Assembly: GCA_001650955.1 (NCBI GenBank) | Contig: LXYP01000026.1 | Location: 1 to 64,000, forward strand | From: Sphingomonadales bacterium EhC05 | GTDB taxonomy: Bacteria; Pseudomonadota; Alphaproteobacteria; Sphingomonadales; Sphingomonadaceae | Direction of reading: 5' to 3' | Length of the DNA: 64,000 nt | Part shown: piece after piece, positions 48,052-57,876 of the stretch | Numbering within the stretch: position 1 is the first letter of the stretch | Layout of the letters: every line of letters begins with the position of its first letter | The notes under the pieces: model-generated | Databases searched by the model: none | The model's input: the letters and a program-made list of their open reading frames with translations, nothing else | Told to the model about the DNA's origin: nothing | Translations under genes and position numbers: made by a program

Positions 48052-48672
48052 TCAAGCTTGTGATTCAAACAGCAATTTGGTCCAGGTTACTCCATTTTTT
48101 CGATTTTCCGCTTGAATCGATTCAGTTTGAGATTGGTGAATTTTTACAAGACCATGGCGTGATGCCAGTTCGACGGTTTCTGTTGGCGATATTTGAAACA
48201 TCTGACGGCCTTGGGGAACTATGCCATGGCGCAAAGATATGAAAACGCGTCCGCCGTAGCGCAACAAGGATGAAATATTCCCCATTGCCGTCTCGCGGCG
48301 TTTGGCATCCAGGTGCATCCACACCGCGTTTAGCGTGATCAAATCGAAGCGCTGATTCTGTTGAGCAATGGCCTTCAGATCTGGAAGACTGTCATCGATG
48401 AAACAAATATTCCGTTCCGGATGTGCAAGGCGTGCGGGTTCGCGAAACTGCCGAACCGGCTCGACCGCAACCACATTGTGACCATGGCCGGCAAACCATG
48501 CCGCAAGCGCGCCGGTACCCGCGCCAATATCGAGAATTTGAGAAGGTTTCGCAGGGAAAAAGCCAACAACCGGCTTCAAGCTCTCGGCCATGTCAAAATT
48601 CTCATATTGCGCGAATAATATCGTGGCCTGTTCTGCATAACCAGCGGTTCCGAAAACTTCTTTTTCTTTCAT
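48052..48672 (-). CDS. class I SAM-dependent methyltransferase
   Basis: The 206-residue protein has a standard Rossmann methyltransferase core. Motif I is I-L-D-I-G-A-G-T-G-A-L-A-A-W near residue 43, the acidic end of strand 2 is V-A-V-E-P, and D-L-I-T-L-N-A-V-W-M-H-L near residue 113 resembles motif IV. The substrate is not recognisable; the layout resembles small-molecule methyltransferases of the UbiE/Trans-aconitate type. It ends two bases from the convergent kup gene and is divergent from rpiB. Confidence 0.85.
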   Translation of the reverse strand: MKEKEVFGTAGYAEQATILFAQYENFDMAESLKPVVGFFPAKPSQILDIGAGTGALAAWFAGHGHNVVAVEPVRQFREPARLAHPERNICFIDDSLPDLKAIAQQNQRFDLITLNAVWMHLDAKRRETAMGNISSLLRYGGRVFISLRHGIVPQGRQMFQISPTETVELASRHGLVKIHQSQTESIQAENRKNGVTWTKLLFESQA

Positions 48673-48786
48673 GGCTCGCTATATCAGAGGAAATAAAATT
48701 CTTGTCAAAAATGCGCAATATTTGGTGGCCTATCCAAGTCCGCTCTACTAGATACGGACCATCGATTCTCGTCACAGGAAACGCCC

Positions 48787-49239
48787 ATGCGCATTGCCAT
48801 TGCATCTGATCATGCCGCTATTGAGATGAAGGCCGCGCTGGTCGACTGGCTCAATGATGCTGGTCATGATGTTGATGATCTCGGCCCAATGACTGGCGAT
48901 AGTGTGGATTATCCCGATTTTGGTTACAAGCTGGCTGCCGCGGTGGCGTCCGGTGCGGCTGAACGTGGCGTCGCTCTGTGCGGCTCCGGAATAGGTATTT
49001 CGATGGCAGTGAACCGAAATCCAGCCTGCCGATGCGCACTGGTGTCTGAAAGCCTGTCCGCGCGACTGTCCCGCGAGCATAATGATGCAAATATTATCGC
49101 GATGGGCGCGCGGCTGGTCGGCATTGAAATTGCAAAAGATTGTCTTGATGTATTTTTGAAAACCGAATTTGGCGGAGACCGGCATCAACGCCGTGTTGAT
49201 AAGCTCTCCGCCCCGCAAAACGCAGGAGTGAATATATGA
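48787..49239 (+). CDS. rpiB: ribose 5-phosphate isomerase B
   Basis: RpiB interconverts ribose 5-phosphate and ribulose 5-phosphate. The 150-residue protein has the I-A-S-D-H-A-A-I-E start, the catalytic cysteine C65 in [10 protein letters not shown], and the [11 protein letters not shown] motif near residue 98. It overlaps glyA by four bases; rpiB-glyA coupling is common in alphaproteobacteria. Confidence 0.94.
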   Translation: MRIAIASDHAAIEMKAALVDWLNDAGHDVDDLGPMTGDSVDYPDFGYKLAAAVASGAAERGVALCGSGIGISMAVNRNPACRCALVSESLSARLSREHNDANIIAMGARLVGIEIAKDCLDVFLKTEFGGDRHQRRVDKLSAPQNAGVNI

Positions 49240-50543
49240 GCAACGTTGCCGATATCCAGGATATCCGTCCCACCGGCTTTTTCGATTTTTCCGTTGATGA
49301 GAGCGATCCCGCTGTTGCTGATGCCGTCAATGCCGAAATGTCTCGCCAGCAAACCCAGATTGAGCTGATCGCCTCGGAGAATATCGTGTCGAGAGCGGTG
49401 CTTCAGGCGCAGGGCTCGGTGTTCACCAACAAATATGCAGAAGGCTATCCCGGACGCCGCTATTATCAGGGTTGCGCGCCTTCGGATGATGTCGAAACAT
49501 TGGCAATTGAGCGTGCCAAACAATTGTTTAACTGTGGTTTTGTCAATGTTCAGCCGCATTCGGGTGCGCAGGCCAATGGCGCGGTGATGCTGGCGCTGAC
49601 CACGCCGGGGGATACGATCCTTGGCATGTCGCTGGATGCTGGCGGTCACCTGACCCACGGCGCGAAACCGGCGCAATCGGGCAAATGGTTCAATGCGATC
49701 CAATATGGCGTCAATCTCGACGATCATCTGATCAATTATGAAGAGGTTGAGGCGCTTGCTACCGAACATCAGCCCAAGCTGATCATCGCTGGTGGTTCTG
49801 CCTATCCGCGCGAGATTGATTTTGCCAAATTCCGCGCGATTGCCGATAAAGTCGGTGCGATTTTCATGGTCGATATGGCCCATTTCGCCGGTTTGGTTGC
49901 TGCTGGCCTCCATGCCAATCCGCTTGATTTTGCCGATGTTGTGACCACCACTACCCACAAGACCCTGCGCGGCCCGCGTGGCGGCATGGTGCTGACCAAT
50001 GACGCTGCCATTGCCAAGAAAATCAATTCGGCGGTTTTCCCGGGCTTGCAAGGTGGCCCGTTGATGCACGTCATCGCGGCCAAAGCTGTAGCCTTTGGCG
50101 AAGCGTTACGCCCTGAATTTAAAAGCTATTCGGCTGCGGTGATCGAAAATGCGAAAATCCTGGCCGCGACGCTGAAAGAGCGCGGCGCTGATGTGGTTGC
50201 AGGCGGCACCGACACCCATCTTGCGCTGATTGATCTGTCTCCGCTCGGCATCACTGGTCGCGACGCTGACGAAGCGCTCGAACGGGCAGGGATCACGTGC
50301 AACAAAAACAGCATACCCAATGATCCACAACCGCCCATGAAAACCAGCGGTATTCGTGTCGGTTCACCCGCGGGCACCACCCGCGGCTTTGGCCCGGCCG
50401 AGTTTAAGATGATCGGTGACATGGTCGCCGATGTGCTCGATGGTCTGCGCGAAAAAGGCGAGTCCGGTGATCCGGCCGTCGAAGCGGATGTTCGCGAACG
50501 GGTGCACGCCTTGTGCGCACGTTTCCCGATCTATCCCGAATAG
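49236..50543 (+). CDS. glyA: serine hydroxymethyltransferase
   Basis: GlyA converts serine and tetrahydrofolate to glycine and methylene-THF. The 435-residue protein has the PLP lysine K242 in [14 protein letters not shown], plus [13 protein letters not shown] near residue 66 and Q-P-H-S-G-A-Q-A-N near 107. The length is normal. It is coupled to rpiB and followed 14 bases later by nrdR. Confidence 0.97.
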   Translation: MSNVADIQDIRPTGFFDFSVDESDPAVADAVNAEMSRQQTQIELIASENIVSRAVLQAQGSVFTNKYAEGYPGRRYYQGCAPSDDVETLAIERAKQLFNCGFVNVQPHSGAQANGAVMLALTTPGDTILGMSLDAGGHLTHGAKPAQSGKWFNAIQYGVNLDDHLINYEEVEALATEHQPKLIIAGGSAYPREIDFAKFRAIADKVGAIFMVDMAHFAGLVAAGLHANPLDFADVVTTTTHKTLRGPRGGMVLTNDAAIAKKINSAVFPGLQGGPLMHVIAAKAVAFGEALRPEFKSYSAAVIENAKILAATLKERGADVVAGGTDTHLALIDLSPLGITGRDADEALERAGITCNKNSIPNDPQPPMKTSGIRVGSPAGTTRGFGPAEFKMIGDMVADVLDGLREKGESGDPAVEADVRERVHALCARFPIYPE

Positions 50544-50556
50544 CGGGACATAATCC

Positions 50557-51033
50557 ATGCGCTGCCCTTTTTGTGCCCATGAAGACAGTCAGGTTAAGGA
50601 TAGTCGCCCGACTGAAGACGGGGCGACGATCCGCCGCCGCCGGCAATGCGAAGGCTGCGGCGCGCGCTTTACGACATTTGAGCGGATTCAGCTGCGCGAG
50701 ATCACGGTCGTCAAGAGCGAGGATCGCAAGGAGCCATTCGACAGATCCAAGATCGATCTCTCGGTCTCGCTTGCCTGCCGCAAACGCGGGATTGCGCAAG
50801 AACAGATGGATCAGCTCGTGTCCGGGATCCAGCGCCAGCTGGAAACCAGCGGGGAAACCGAAATTCCATCGAAGCGGGTTGGTGAAATGGTCATGGATGG
50901 CCTCAAGGCGCTCGATAGCGTCGCCTATATCCGCTTTGCCTCAGTCTATAAGGATTTCACCGAAGCCAAGGATTTTGAAGCCTTTGCGGGCAGCGTGAGT
51001 GACATTGTCGCCAAAGACACCGATCAGGCATGA
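50557..51033 (+). CDS. nrdR: transcriptional repressor NrdR
   Basis: NrdR represses ribonucleotide reductase genes in response to dATP/ATP. The 158-residue protein has an N-terminal zinc ribbon with C3, C6, C31 and C34 (R-C-P-F-C, R-Q-C-E-G-C) and an ATP-cone domain from about residue 49 ([11 protein letters not shown]). It overlaps the next gene by four bases. NrdR boxes were not found by eye in this window. Confidence 0.96.
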   Translation: MRCPFCAHEDSQVKDSRPTEDGATIRRRRQCEGCGARFTTFERIQLREITVVKSEDRKEPFDRSKIDLSVSLACRKRGIAQEQMDQLVSGIQRQLETSGETEIPSKRVGEMVMDGLKALDSVAYIRFASVYKDFTEAKDFEAFAGSVSDIVAKDTDQA

Positions 51034-51752
51034 TCAACCAGCCCGCGATCATCCTCGTCAAACCACAGCTCGGTGAAAATATCGGCAAAGCGGCCCGCGC
51101 GATGCTCAATTTTGGCCTGACCGAAATGCGCATCGTCGATCCGCGTGATGGTTGGCCAAATCCTGCCGCTGGACCGACTGCGGCCGGCGCCGATATTGTC
51201 CTGGAAAATGCGAAGCTGTTTGACACAACTGCCGAAGCGGTCGCCGATTGTTCGCATATTTATGCGACAACCGTCCGCAAGCGCGGAATGACCAAGGAAG
51301 TTCTGACACCGGTCGCTGCGGCCGAGGATATGGCTGCTGCATCCGGAAAATGTGCGATTCTTTTTGGCCCGGAGCGGTCAGGTCTCGAAATTATCGACGT
51401 TGAACTGGCGCGGAAGATCATCACGGTGCCGATCAATCCGGAATTTGCGTCTCTCAACCTCGCGCAGGCGGTGGTGCTGGTCGCTTATGAGATATCGAAA
51501 CATAGCAATGCAACGGTGCAGCCAACCTTGGAAAAGGCCAAGCCGCAGCCGGCACCGCAACTGGAGCTCGACCGGCTCTATGAGCATATGGAACGGGCAC
51601 TTGAGAAAACCGGCTATTTCTATCCTCCGGATCGCGCGCCGGCGACCAAGATCACCTTGCGCAATATGATCACCAAGCCGGGCTGGACCAATGAAGAAGT
51701 GCAGACTTTGCGCGGGGTATTGAGCAGCCTGGAAAACCCGCATCCGAAGTAG
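51030..51752 (+). CDS. trmJ: tRNA (cytidine/uridine-2'-O-)-methyltransferase, TrmJ-like SPOUT enzyme
   Basis: The 240-residue protein is a SPOUT-fold RNA ribose methyltransferase. It has the P[17 protein letters not shown] region near residue 12, [10 protein letters not shown] near 108, and [15 protein letters not shown] near 134, the trefoil-knot SAM site. The C-terminal extension fits TrmJ, which modifies position 32 of tRNAs, rather than TrmL. It ends the rpiB-glyA-nrdR unit. Confidence 0.88.
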   Translation: MINQPAIILVKPQLGENIGKAARAMLNFGLTEMRIVDPRDGWPNPAAGPTAAGADIVLENAKLFDTTAEAVADCSHIYATTVRKRGMTKEVLTPVAAAEDMAAASGKCAILFGPERSGLEIIDVELARKIITVPINPEFASLNLAQAVVLVAYEISKHSNATVQPTLEKAKPQPAPQLELDRLYEHMERALEKTGYFYPPDRAPATKITLRNMITKPGWTNEEVQTLRGVLSSLENPHPK

Positions 51753-51781
51753 GCGACGATCCGGAATGGTGCTCAATCGCT

Positions 51782-52132
51782 TTATTCTTCCCGCAGCTGG
51801 TCCCATTTCTGCAATTCATAGCTGATCGATGTTTCGACCAGCATCTCCCACATGGCCGCCATCGTCGGGACCGGAATCCCGGCTTCTGCGGCTCGTTGTT
51901 TGACATGCGCCAATACGGCGGCCTTGCGGACCTCATCGCGCACAATATTGCGATCCTGTTTGATCCGCGCGGCGGCGTCCATACATTCAAATCGCTGGGC
52001 GAAAAGCGCGATCAAAGTGGCATCAAGCCGGTCTACATTCTCGCGAACGTCGGCCATATTTTCCATCGGCGGAAGCGGTGCAATATCTGTCATGGCAGCG
52101 ACATAATCACGCGCGGATGGAGAGTCGAGCAT
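51782..52132 (-). CDS. chorismate mutase (AroQ type)
   Basis: The protein is up to 116 residues and all helical: V-R-E-N-V-D-R-L-D-A-T-L-I-A-L-F-A-Q-R near residue 29, A-A-R-I-K-Q-D-R near 54, and E-M-L-V-E-T-S-I-S-Y-E near 95. These are the active-site arginine, lysine and glutamate-region positions of AroQ mutases, which turn chorismate into prephenate for Phe and Tyr. The start is uncertain: the ATG at 52132 or the ATG at 52093 (M-T-D-I-A-P). Neither has a clear ribosome site. It could be a regulatory single-domain mutase. Confidence 0.85.
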   Translation of the reverse strand: MLDSPSARDYVAAMTDIAPLPPMENMADVRENVDRLDATLIALFAQRFECMDAAARIKQDRNIVRDEVRKAAVLAHVKQRAAEAGIPVPTMAAMWEMLVETSISYELQKWDQLREE

Positions 52133-52176
52133 TGTTGATCAATTCTGCATATTTTCGGTGAGGATCGAGAGGCGTT

Positions 52177-52320
52177 ATGCGGTTGACATCGGCGGCTTTG
52201 CTCGCCATAGGCGCGCTCTTGCAATTGGCTCCGCACCCCGGTGAAGCGGCAGCCGCGACAGGACAAAGTCCTTTCGGTGCATTCCGGGACGAACATGAAC
52301 AGCAAATTAGGAGTCATTGA
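52177..52320 (+). CDS. possible 47-residue secreted peptide coupled to rpsD
   Basis: The frame from the ATG at 52177 reads a basic start (M-R-L-T-S), a hydrophobic core ([13 protein letters not shown]) and an A-A-A-A cleavage-like stretch. A polar 20-residue tail ends at a TGA two bases before the rpsD ATG. GAGAGG lies five bases before the start. The end of the frame contains the rpsD ribosome site AGGAG, so the two would be translationally coupled. I know no family; it could also be a leader peptide or a chance frame. Confidence 0.4.
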   Translation: MRLTSAALLAIGALLQLAPHPGEAAAATGQSPFGAFRDEHEQQIRSH

Positions 52321-52321
52321 T

Positions 52322-52936
52322 ATGACCAAACGTACCGCATCCAAATATAAGCTCGATCGCCGCATGGGCGAGAATATTTGGGGTCGCCCCAAATCACCCG
52401 TCAATCGCCGCGACTATGGCCCGGGCCAGCACGGTCAGCGCCGCAAGGGCAAATTGTCCGACTATGGTATTCAGCTGCGCGCCAAGCAGAAGCTGAAAGG
52501 CTATTATGGCGACGTGACGGAAAAGCAATTCAAGCGCGCCTATAAAGAAGCCGCAGCGATGAAAGGCGATACCAGCCAGAATCTGATCGGCCTGCTCGAG
52601 CAACGTCTCGACATGGTTGTCTATCGCGCCAAATTCACGCCAACGATCTTCTCTGCCCGTCAGCTGGTCAGCCACGGACATATTCGCGTCAACGGCGTCA
52701 AATGTAATGTTGCATCGCGAAAAGTTGTTCCTGGTGACGTCGTTTCGCTGAGCGACAAGGCCAAGGAAATGCTGCTGGTTATCGAAGCACAGAGCCTGCC
52801 AGAGCGCGACATTCCTGAATATGTCACGCCAGATGGCACGGACAAAGTCAGCTTCGTTCGCATCCCGACATTGGACGAGGTTCCTTATCCGGTGACCATG
52901 GAACCCAATCTGGTCGTCGAGTTCTACTCACGCTGA
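52322..52936 (+). CDS. rpsD: 30S ribosomal protein S4
   Basis: S4 nucleates assembly of the small subunit on 16S rRNA. From the ATG at 52322, preceded by AGGAG, the protein is 204 residues. The N-terminus is [13 protein letters not shown] and the S4 RNA-binding domain contains [13 protein letters not shown] near residue 115. It stands alone, outside the alpha operon, as in other alphaproteobacteria. An ORF for a small secreted peptide ends just before it, and a strong terminator follows. Confidence 0.97.
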   Translation: MTKRTASKYKLDRRMGENIWGRPKSPVNRRDYGPGQHGQRRKGKLSDYGIQLRAKQKLKGYYGDVTEKQFKRAYKEAAAMKGDTSQNLIGLLEQRLDMVVYRAKFTPTIFSARQLVSHGHIRVNGVKCNVASRKVVPGDVVSLSDKAKEMLLVIEAQSLPERDIPEYVTPDGTDKVSFVRIPTLDEVPYPVTMEPNLVVEFYSR

Positions 52937-52957
52937 TTGCCGAACCAAAAATTTCAT

Positions 52958-52991
52958 AAAAAAGGCGGCTTTCATCAGCCGCCTTTTTTTT
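52958..52991. terminator. bidirectional terminator after rpsD
   Basis: AAAAAAGGCGGCT (52958-52970) pairs with AGCCGCCTTTTTT around TTCATC and is flanked by an A-run and a T-run. It serves rpsD and the convergent peptidase gene. Confidence 0.9.
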
Positions 52992-53011
52992 GCCTGGAGT
53001 TTGGACCAGAT

Positions 53012-54976
53012 CTATTTGGGTAAAAACTCCGCTGATTTCGTGAGCATATCCGTGCGTATTGTCGAGTTCCAGAGACTGTGAGCGAGCTTCTCATATTCAT
53101 AATAGGTGACCGGCTTTCCAGCATCTTCCAGCCGGTTCTTCATCAAACGGGCATGTTGGACAGCGACATTCTGATCATAATCGCCATGAAATATCAGTAT
53201 CGGGGCTTTGATCTTGTCGATATTGCGCGCTGGTGATCCTTCATTCACATGCGGACCATCACCGACATAATCCCTTACCACTGCACTGCTATAGGTATTT
53301 TTGGCATTTGTTTTCAAAGTGCTCAGGTCGGTGACCGGTGCAATTGCGACGACCGCTTTGAACAGATCAGGCGCCAGCACGGCTGATTGCAGCGCTGCAT
53401 ATCCACCATAAGACCAGCCAACGATCGATAGCGCTTCTGGCTTGGCAATGCCTTCAGATATCAACCATTTGCCGGCATCGGTTACATCCCCGATAGACGT
53501 GCGCCAGGATTGAAAACCATTTTCCTGATACCAAGCATCGCCATATCCAGAGGAACCACGGAAATTGGGCTGGACGACTGCAAAACCCTGGCTCGCGAAA
53601 AATTGCGCCAGCCAATCAAATCCCCACTCGTCACGACTTTCAGGTCCGCCATGCGGCATGACAATGGCGGCTAGGCCTTTTCCATCCGAACCTGCAGGCA
53701 GGGTCAGATAGCCGGGGATCATCGTGCCATCAGCCGCCGGATAGGAAATCGGTTTGACAGTTGCTAGCTTTTCTTTCTCGGCATAGGGGCGAACGCCCAG
53801 CAGAGGCTCGAGCTTTTTCTGGGTCCGGTCGAAAAGATAATATTGCCCGGGATTGGTGTCAGATGTTGCCCGGATGAGCAGTTTCGTTTCATCCAGGCTG
53901 GCATCGACAAATCCGATAGCGATATTGTTAGAGAGCGCTTTCGCCAATCCGCTCCGCAGCTTTTCGAGATCTTCATCAAAATAGTGACCTTGCCGCGCAT
54001 CCACGACGTAACTTGCTCCAACGACGCGGTTTTTCCGTCCAATGCGAATGAGGCCATCGACATCGACCTCATCATGGGCGAAAATAACTTCAGATGTTCC
54101 GCTATCATCCAGTTTTTTGGCGACAAGTGCCTTGCGCCCGTCAACGCGCTGGAACCCAAAAACACGGTTGGTTGCAGGGTCAACCGCATAGGGATTGAAT
54201 CCAGTTCGGTCTGCGTAATTTAGTTCCTCAAATCGTTTCCACCCGCGGTCGGCCTTGAAGAAATATTTGATCTCACCGCTATTCCGTTCTGTACGCCCAA
54301 GTTTTGTGCGCATTCCCATGATTCGAACATTGCCTTCGCCATCGGTTATATATTCGACCGCTTCTTCTTCTGGCCGCTCAACCATTTTGGCCCGACCCGT
54401 GCGCGTATCCACTCTTTCGATCGCCAGGCCTCGATCCGTATTCTGGATACGCGTACCGGGTTTTCCTTCCTCCAGATGATAGCGAGTCATCAACACCGCA
54501 TTTTCATCATCCGGCAACCAGTCGATAATCTGGCCGCCATAGAGGGTAAAGCCGATCGTATTGCCGCGTTGTTTACGCGTGAGCAGCTTCGGATTAGCGC
54601 CGTCAGCATCGACGGCAAAAATATTCGAAAAACCATATAGTTGACCAGCATATTCATCTACGCCGCCGACCTTGCACGCCAATCTCGTATTTGATACCCA
54701 GTTGCACCATTGCAGGCTTTCGGGCTCCCCTGATGAACTTGTCACCCGTGTCGGCGCGGCGCCCGCGCTGAGATCTATGGTATAGAGGTCAGTCGTTTTT
54801 CCAGGGCCGGGCGATACAAACGCCACTTTCGTTCCATCAGGTGAAAGACTGATATCCGTTACACTGGGTAACGCCCCAAATATTTTTGCTTTCTCATTGG
54901 CCCAAGCACTGCTTGACGCCCCAAGTGCAAATGCAACAAAAACAAATGAAACTGAAATGGCGCGCAACAACAACAT
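53012..54976 (-). CDS. S9 family prolyl oligopeptidase-type peptidase, exported
   Basis: The 654-residue protein has a signal peptide (cleavage near S-A-W-A-N). An N-terminal beta-propeller-like part runs to about residue 385 (D-I-S-L-S-P-D-G-T-K-V-A-F), followed by an alpha/beta-hydrolase domain. The catalytic triad reads as S522 in G-W-S-Y-G-G-Y, D601 in G-D-Y-D-Q-N-V and H633 in L-A-H-S-L-W. Relatives are dipeptidyl- or acylaminoacyl-peptidases that trim short peptides in the periplasm. It is divergent from an M28 peptidase gene, so the two exported peptidases may be co-controlled. Confidence 0.92.
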   Translation of the reverse strand: MLLLRAISVSFVFVAFALGASSSAWANEKAKIFGALPSVTDISLSPDGTKVAFVSPGPGKTTDLYTIDLSAGAAPTRVTSSSGEPESLQWCNWVSNTRLACKVGGVDEYAGQLYGFSNIFAVDADGANPKLLTRKQRGNTIGFTLYGGQIIDWLPDDENAVLMTRYHLEEGKPGTRIQNTDRGLAIERVDTRTGRAKMVERPEEEAVEYITDGEGNVRIMGMRTKLGRTERNSGEIKYFFKADRGWKRFEELNYADRTGFNPYAVDPATNRVFGFQRVDGRKALVAKKLDDSGTSEVIFAHDEVDVDGLIRIGRKNRVVGASYVVDARQGHYFDEDLEKLRSGLAKALSNNIAIGFVDASLDETKLLIRATSDTNPGQYYLFDRTQKKLEPLLGVRPYAEKEKLATVKPISYPAADGTMIPGYLTLPAGSDGKGLAAIVMPHGGPESRDEWGFDWLAQFFASQGFAVVQPNFRGSSGYGDAWYQENGFQSWRTSIGDVTDAGKWLISEGIAKPEALSIVGWSYGGYAALQSAVLAPDLFKAVVAIAPVTDLSTLKTNAKNTYSSAVVRDYVGDGPHVNEGSPARNIDKIKAPILIFHGDYDQNVAVQHARLMKNRLEDAGKPVTYYEYEKLAHSLWNSTIRTDMLTKSAEFLPK

Positions 54977-55117
54977 GAACTAATCCCCAAAAATTTGTTC
55001 GAGACTATTTGACTAATGAAATAGATTCAAGGCTCAATTGCATAGAAAACAACATTGCGAAAAGCCAATCGGTCTGGCAAATGGCACATCATATTCCCCA
55101 TGGATGAGGACATTTTG

Positions 55118-56794
55118 ATGACATTGAAAATCGCAGCTGCCATCGTACTGCCGACTTTGTTGCTTTCGGCTTGCACCGCAGCCGAAGACAATTCGGCTGA
55201 TCTGGCGATACCCCAAGTTGAGGCTCCGGAAATTTCGGTCGATACGATGAAGGATATTACGCGCGAACTGTCCACCGACGCGTTTGAAGGACGTGCTCCT
55301 GGAACAGCCGGTGAAGAGAAGACGCTGGCGCTTTTGACGCAACGCTTTGAAGCCGCTGGCCTCGAACCGGGCAACGGCGATAGCTGGTTCCAGGATGTTC
55401 CGCTGATTTCTATCGAGGCACAAAATGTATCGCCGCTGACGGTGACCGGTGGCTCTGGCGATTTGAGCTTTTCTTATGGTCCTGAAATGGTCGTGACCAG
55501 CTATCACGAACAGGCCAAGATCGACATTACCGACAGCGATATGGTTTTTGTCGGCTATGGCATCAACGCGCCCGAACGCGGCTGGAACGATTATGAAGGC
55601 ATCGATGTCAAAGGTAAGACGGTTGTCATTCTCGTGAATGATCCGGATTTTGGCACCGAAAGCCTCGAAGGCGAATTCGGTGGCCGGGCGATGACCTATT
55701 ACGGACGCTGGACTTACAAATATGAAGAAGCTGCGCGTCAGGGTGCAGCAGCTGCGCTGATCATCCATGATACTGCGCCGGCTGCTTATGGATGGAATGT
55801 GGTCGAATCGAGCTGGAGCGGGCCCCAATTTTACGCGCAGACCGCGAATGGCGGAGCTGATCAAACCAAAGCCAATGGCTGGATCCAGAAAGATGTCGCC
55901 GCCAAGATTTTTGCCAGTGCGGGACAGGATCTCGAGGCCCAAATGACAGCGGCAAAGGACAAGGGTTTCAAGGCGGTTGATCTTGGCGTGAAATCATCGG
56001 TGTCGTTTGAAAATACGATGAGCAAGATGGATAGCAAGAATGTCGTCGGTATTTTGAAGGGCAAGACCCGCCCGGATGAATATGTACTCTATACCGCGCA
56101 CTGGGATCATTTGGGACGCTGTAAACCTGCTCCCGATGGCGATGATATCTGCAATGGTGCCGTCGACAACGCGACCGGAACAGCGGCTCTGGTCGCTTTG
56201 GCCGAAGCCTATACCAAAGCAGGCGCGCCGGACCGTAGTATCGTTTTTCTTGCGGTAACGGCCGAAGAATCAGGACTGCTGGGCTCCAAATATTATGCCG
56301 AAAATCCAATCTATCCGCTCGGCCAGACGGTTGGCGGCGTGAACATGGATGCATTCAGCATGTCGGGACCGGCCAATAATGTTGTCGTGGTCGGCAAAGG
56401 AAAGTCGCAGCTTGATATGTTCCTCGACGCCGCGTTGGAAAGCGATGGCCGAGTGGCCGAAGCTGAGCCGACGCCGGAGAAAGGCTATTATTATCGCTCG
56501 GATCATTTCAGCTTCGCCAAGCACGGCGTACCCATGATCTATTTTGAAGGTGGTGAAGACTTGATTGAAGGTGGCCGTGAGGCGGGCGAAGCCAACAGCA
56601 AGGATTATACCGAGAATCGCTATCATGGACCCAAGGATGAATATGATCCCAATTGGAACTGGGATGGCGTCATGGTCGATCTGAAAACCTATTATACGGT
56701 TGGCCGGATGCTCGCGATGACCGAAGACTGGCCCAATTGGAACGACGGTGATGAATTTCGCGCGATTCGCGACAAGAGCCGCAGCGGGAGCTAA
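55118..56794 (+). CDS. M28 family zinc aminopeptidase-like lipoprotein with PA domain
   Basis: From the ATG at 55118, with GAGGA seven bases upstream, the product is 558 residues with a lipobox L-L-L-S-A-C near residue 18. A protease-associated insert at about residues 130-240 precedes the M28 core. Candidate zinc and catalytic residues are H328 in A-H-W-D-H, the aspartate in A-V-D-N-A-T-G-T, E-E in T-A-E-E-S-G-L-L-G, the aspartate of N-M-D-A-F, and the late R-S-D-H-F-S-F histidine. Family members release N-terminal amino acids. Upstream in-frame start at 55055 is rejected as it would bury the lipobox. aguA follows 18 bases later. Confidence 0.9.
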   Translation: MTLKIAAAIVLPTLLLSACTAAEDNSADLAIPQVEAPEISVDTMKDITRELSTDAFEGRAPGTAGEEKTLALLTQRFEAAGLEPGNGDSWFQDVPLISIEAQNVSPLTVTGGSGDLSFSYGPEMVVTSYHEQAKIDITDSDMVFVGYGINAPERGWNDYEGIDVKGKTVVILVNDPDFGTESLEGEFGGRAMTYYGRWTYKYEEAARQGAAAALIIHDTAPAAYGWNVVESSWSGPQFYAQTANGGADQTKANGWIQKDVAAKIFASAGQDLEAQMTAAKDKGFKAVDLGVKSSVSFENTMSKMDSKNVVGILKGKTRPDEYVLYTAHWDHLGRCKPAPDGDDICNGAVDNATGTAALVALAEAYTKAGAPDRSIVFLAVTAEESGLLGSKYYAENPIYPLGQTVGGVNMDAFSMSGPANNVVVVGKGKSQLDMFLDAALESDGRVAEAEPTPEKGYYYRSDHFSFAKHGVPMIYFEGGEDLIEGGREAGEANSKDYTENRYHGPKDEYDPNWNWDGVMVDLKTYYTVGRMLAMTEDWPNWNDGDEFRAIRDKSRSGS

Positions 56795-56812
56795 GCGACT
56801 AGACCAGACCGC

Positions 56813-57796
56813 ATGATGAGGTGGCCCGCAGAATGGGAACCGCATGAGGCGGTCTGGATCGGTTTTCCCGGCGATCCGGCGGAATGGCCGAAAGCTCTGG
56901 CGGAAGCGCAGCTGGAAGTTGCAGGCTTTGCCAATAATGTCTCTGATCAAGGGCGTGGCGAGACGGTGGTTCTGGTCTGCCGCGATCCAGCGGATGCCGG
57001 GATCGCGGCCAAGCTTGTCCAATCGCATGTCACGATTTTGATCGAGTCATTTGGTGATATCTGGCTTCGCGACACTGCGCCGCTTTTCACATCAGATGGC
57101 GGAGAATTGCGCGGCCAAAATTTCCGGTTCAGCGGCTGGGGTGGCAAATATGACATGGCCGGTGATCAGGAAATTGGTCGGCGGCTAGCGGCATATTTTG
57201 ACCTCCACCTCACCGAGCGGGACTGGATTCTCGAAGGCGGAGCGATTGATGGCGACGGGCAGGGGCGACTGGTCACGACTGCGCAATGCGTGCTTCATGA
57301 AAACCGCAATGGCGGGCTGACCAAAGAAGCGGCATCTCACCGCCTGCAAGAGTCCCTGGGCGTGGATCAGATCTGCTGGCTTGGCGATGGCCTCAAAAAT
57401 GATCATACCGACGGTCATGTCGATAATCTGGCGCGGTTTGTGGCTCCTGGCGCGGTCGCAATTCCGGTCGCGGAGACGGCCGACGATCCGAATATCGAGA
57501 TTTTTGAAGATGCGGCACAACGCGCTGAATTGGCAGGCCTGAACGTCACTCGGCTGCCCTCGGTCGGACGTTATGAAATTGACGGAGAAATCGTCCCGGC
57601 GAGTTATATGAATTTCTATATTGGCAATGAAGTGGTTGCTGTTCCGCAATATGGTGCCGTCAATGATCGCGCCGCCGTTGAGCAGATTGCTGCGCTCTTT
57701 CCCGACCGCAGGGCTGTCGGATCATCCAGTCGGGCGCTGCTGCACGGCGGTGGCAGTTTCCATTGCATCTCCCAACAAATTCCGCGTCTCACGTAA
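56813..57796 (+). CDS. aguA: agmatine deiminase
   Basis: AguA hydrolyses agmatine to N-carbamoylputrescine and ammonia in the arginine-decarboxylase route to putrescine. The 327-residue protein has P-A-E-W-E-P-H-E-A-V-W near the start, D-I-W-L-R-D-T-A-P-L near residue 80, D-G-H-V-D-N-L-A-R near 200 and the nucleophile C318 in G-G-G-S-F-H-C-I-S-Q-Q. The next enzyme of the pathway, aguB, is at 61274, 3.5 kb downstream on the same strand. Two ATGs are adjacent; the first is used here. Confidence 0.93.
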   Translation: MMRWPAEWEPHEAVWIGFPGDPAEWPKALAEAQLEVAGFANNVSDQGRGETVVLVCRDPADAGIAAKLVQSHVTILIESFGDIWLRDTAPLFTSDGGELRGQNFRFSGWGGKYDMAGDQEIGRRLAAYFDLHLTERDWILEGGAIDGDGQGRLVTTAQCVLHENRNGGLTKEAASHRLQESLGVDQICWLGDGLKNDHTDGHVDNLARFVAPGAVAIPVAETADDPNIEIFEDAAQRAELAGLNVTRLPSVGRYEIDGEIVPASYMNFYIGNEVVAVPQYGAVNDRAAVEQIAALFPDRRAVGSSSRALLHGGGSFHCISQQIPRLT

Positions 57797-57876
57797 CCTA
57801 TCGATCAACATTATCGAACCTGTAACTGGGAGACGCTTGATGCTATTCTGCATGCCTGCGAGATTGGGGATTATCT

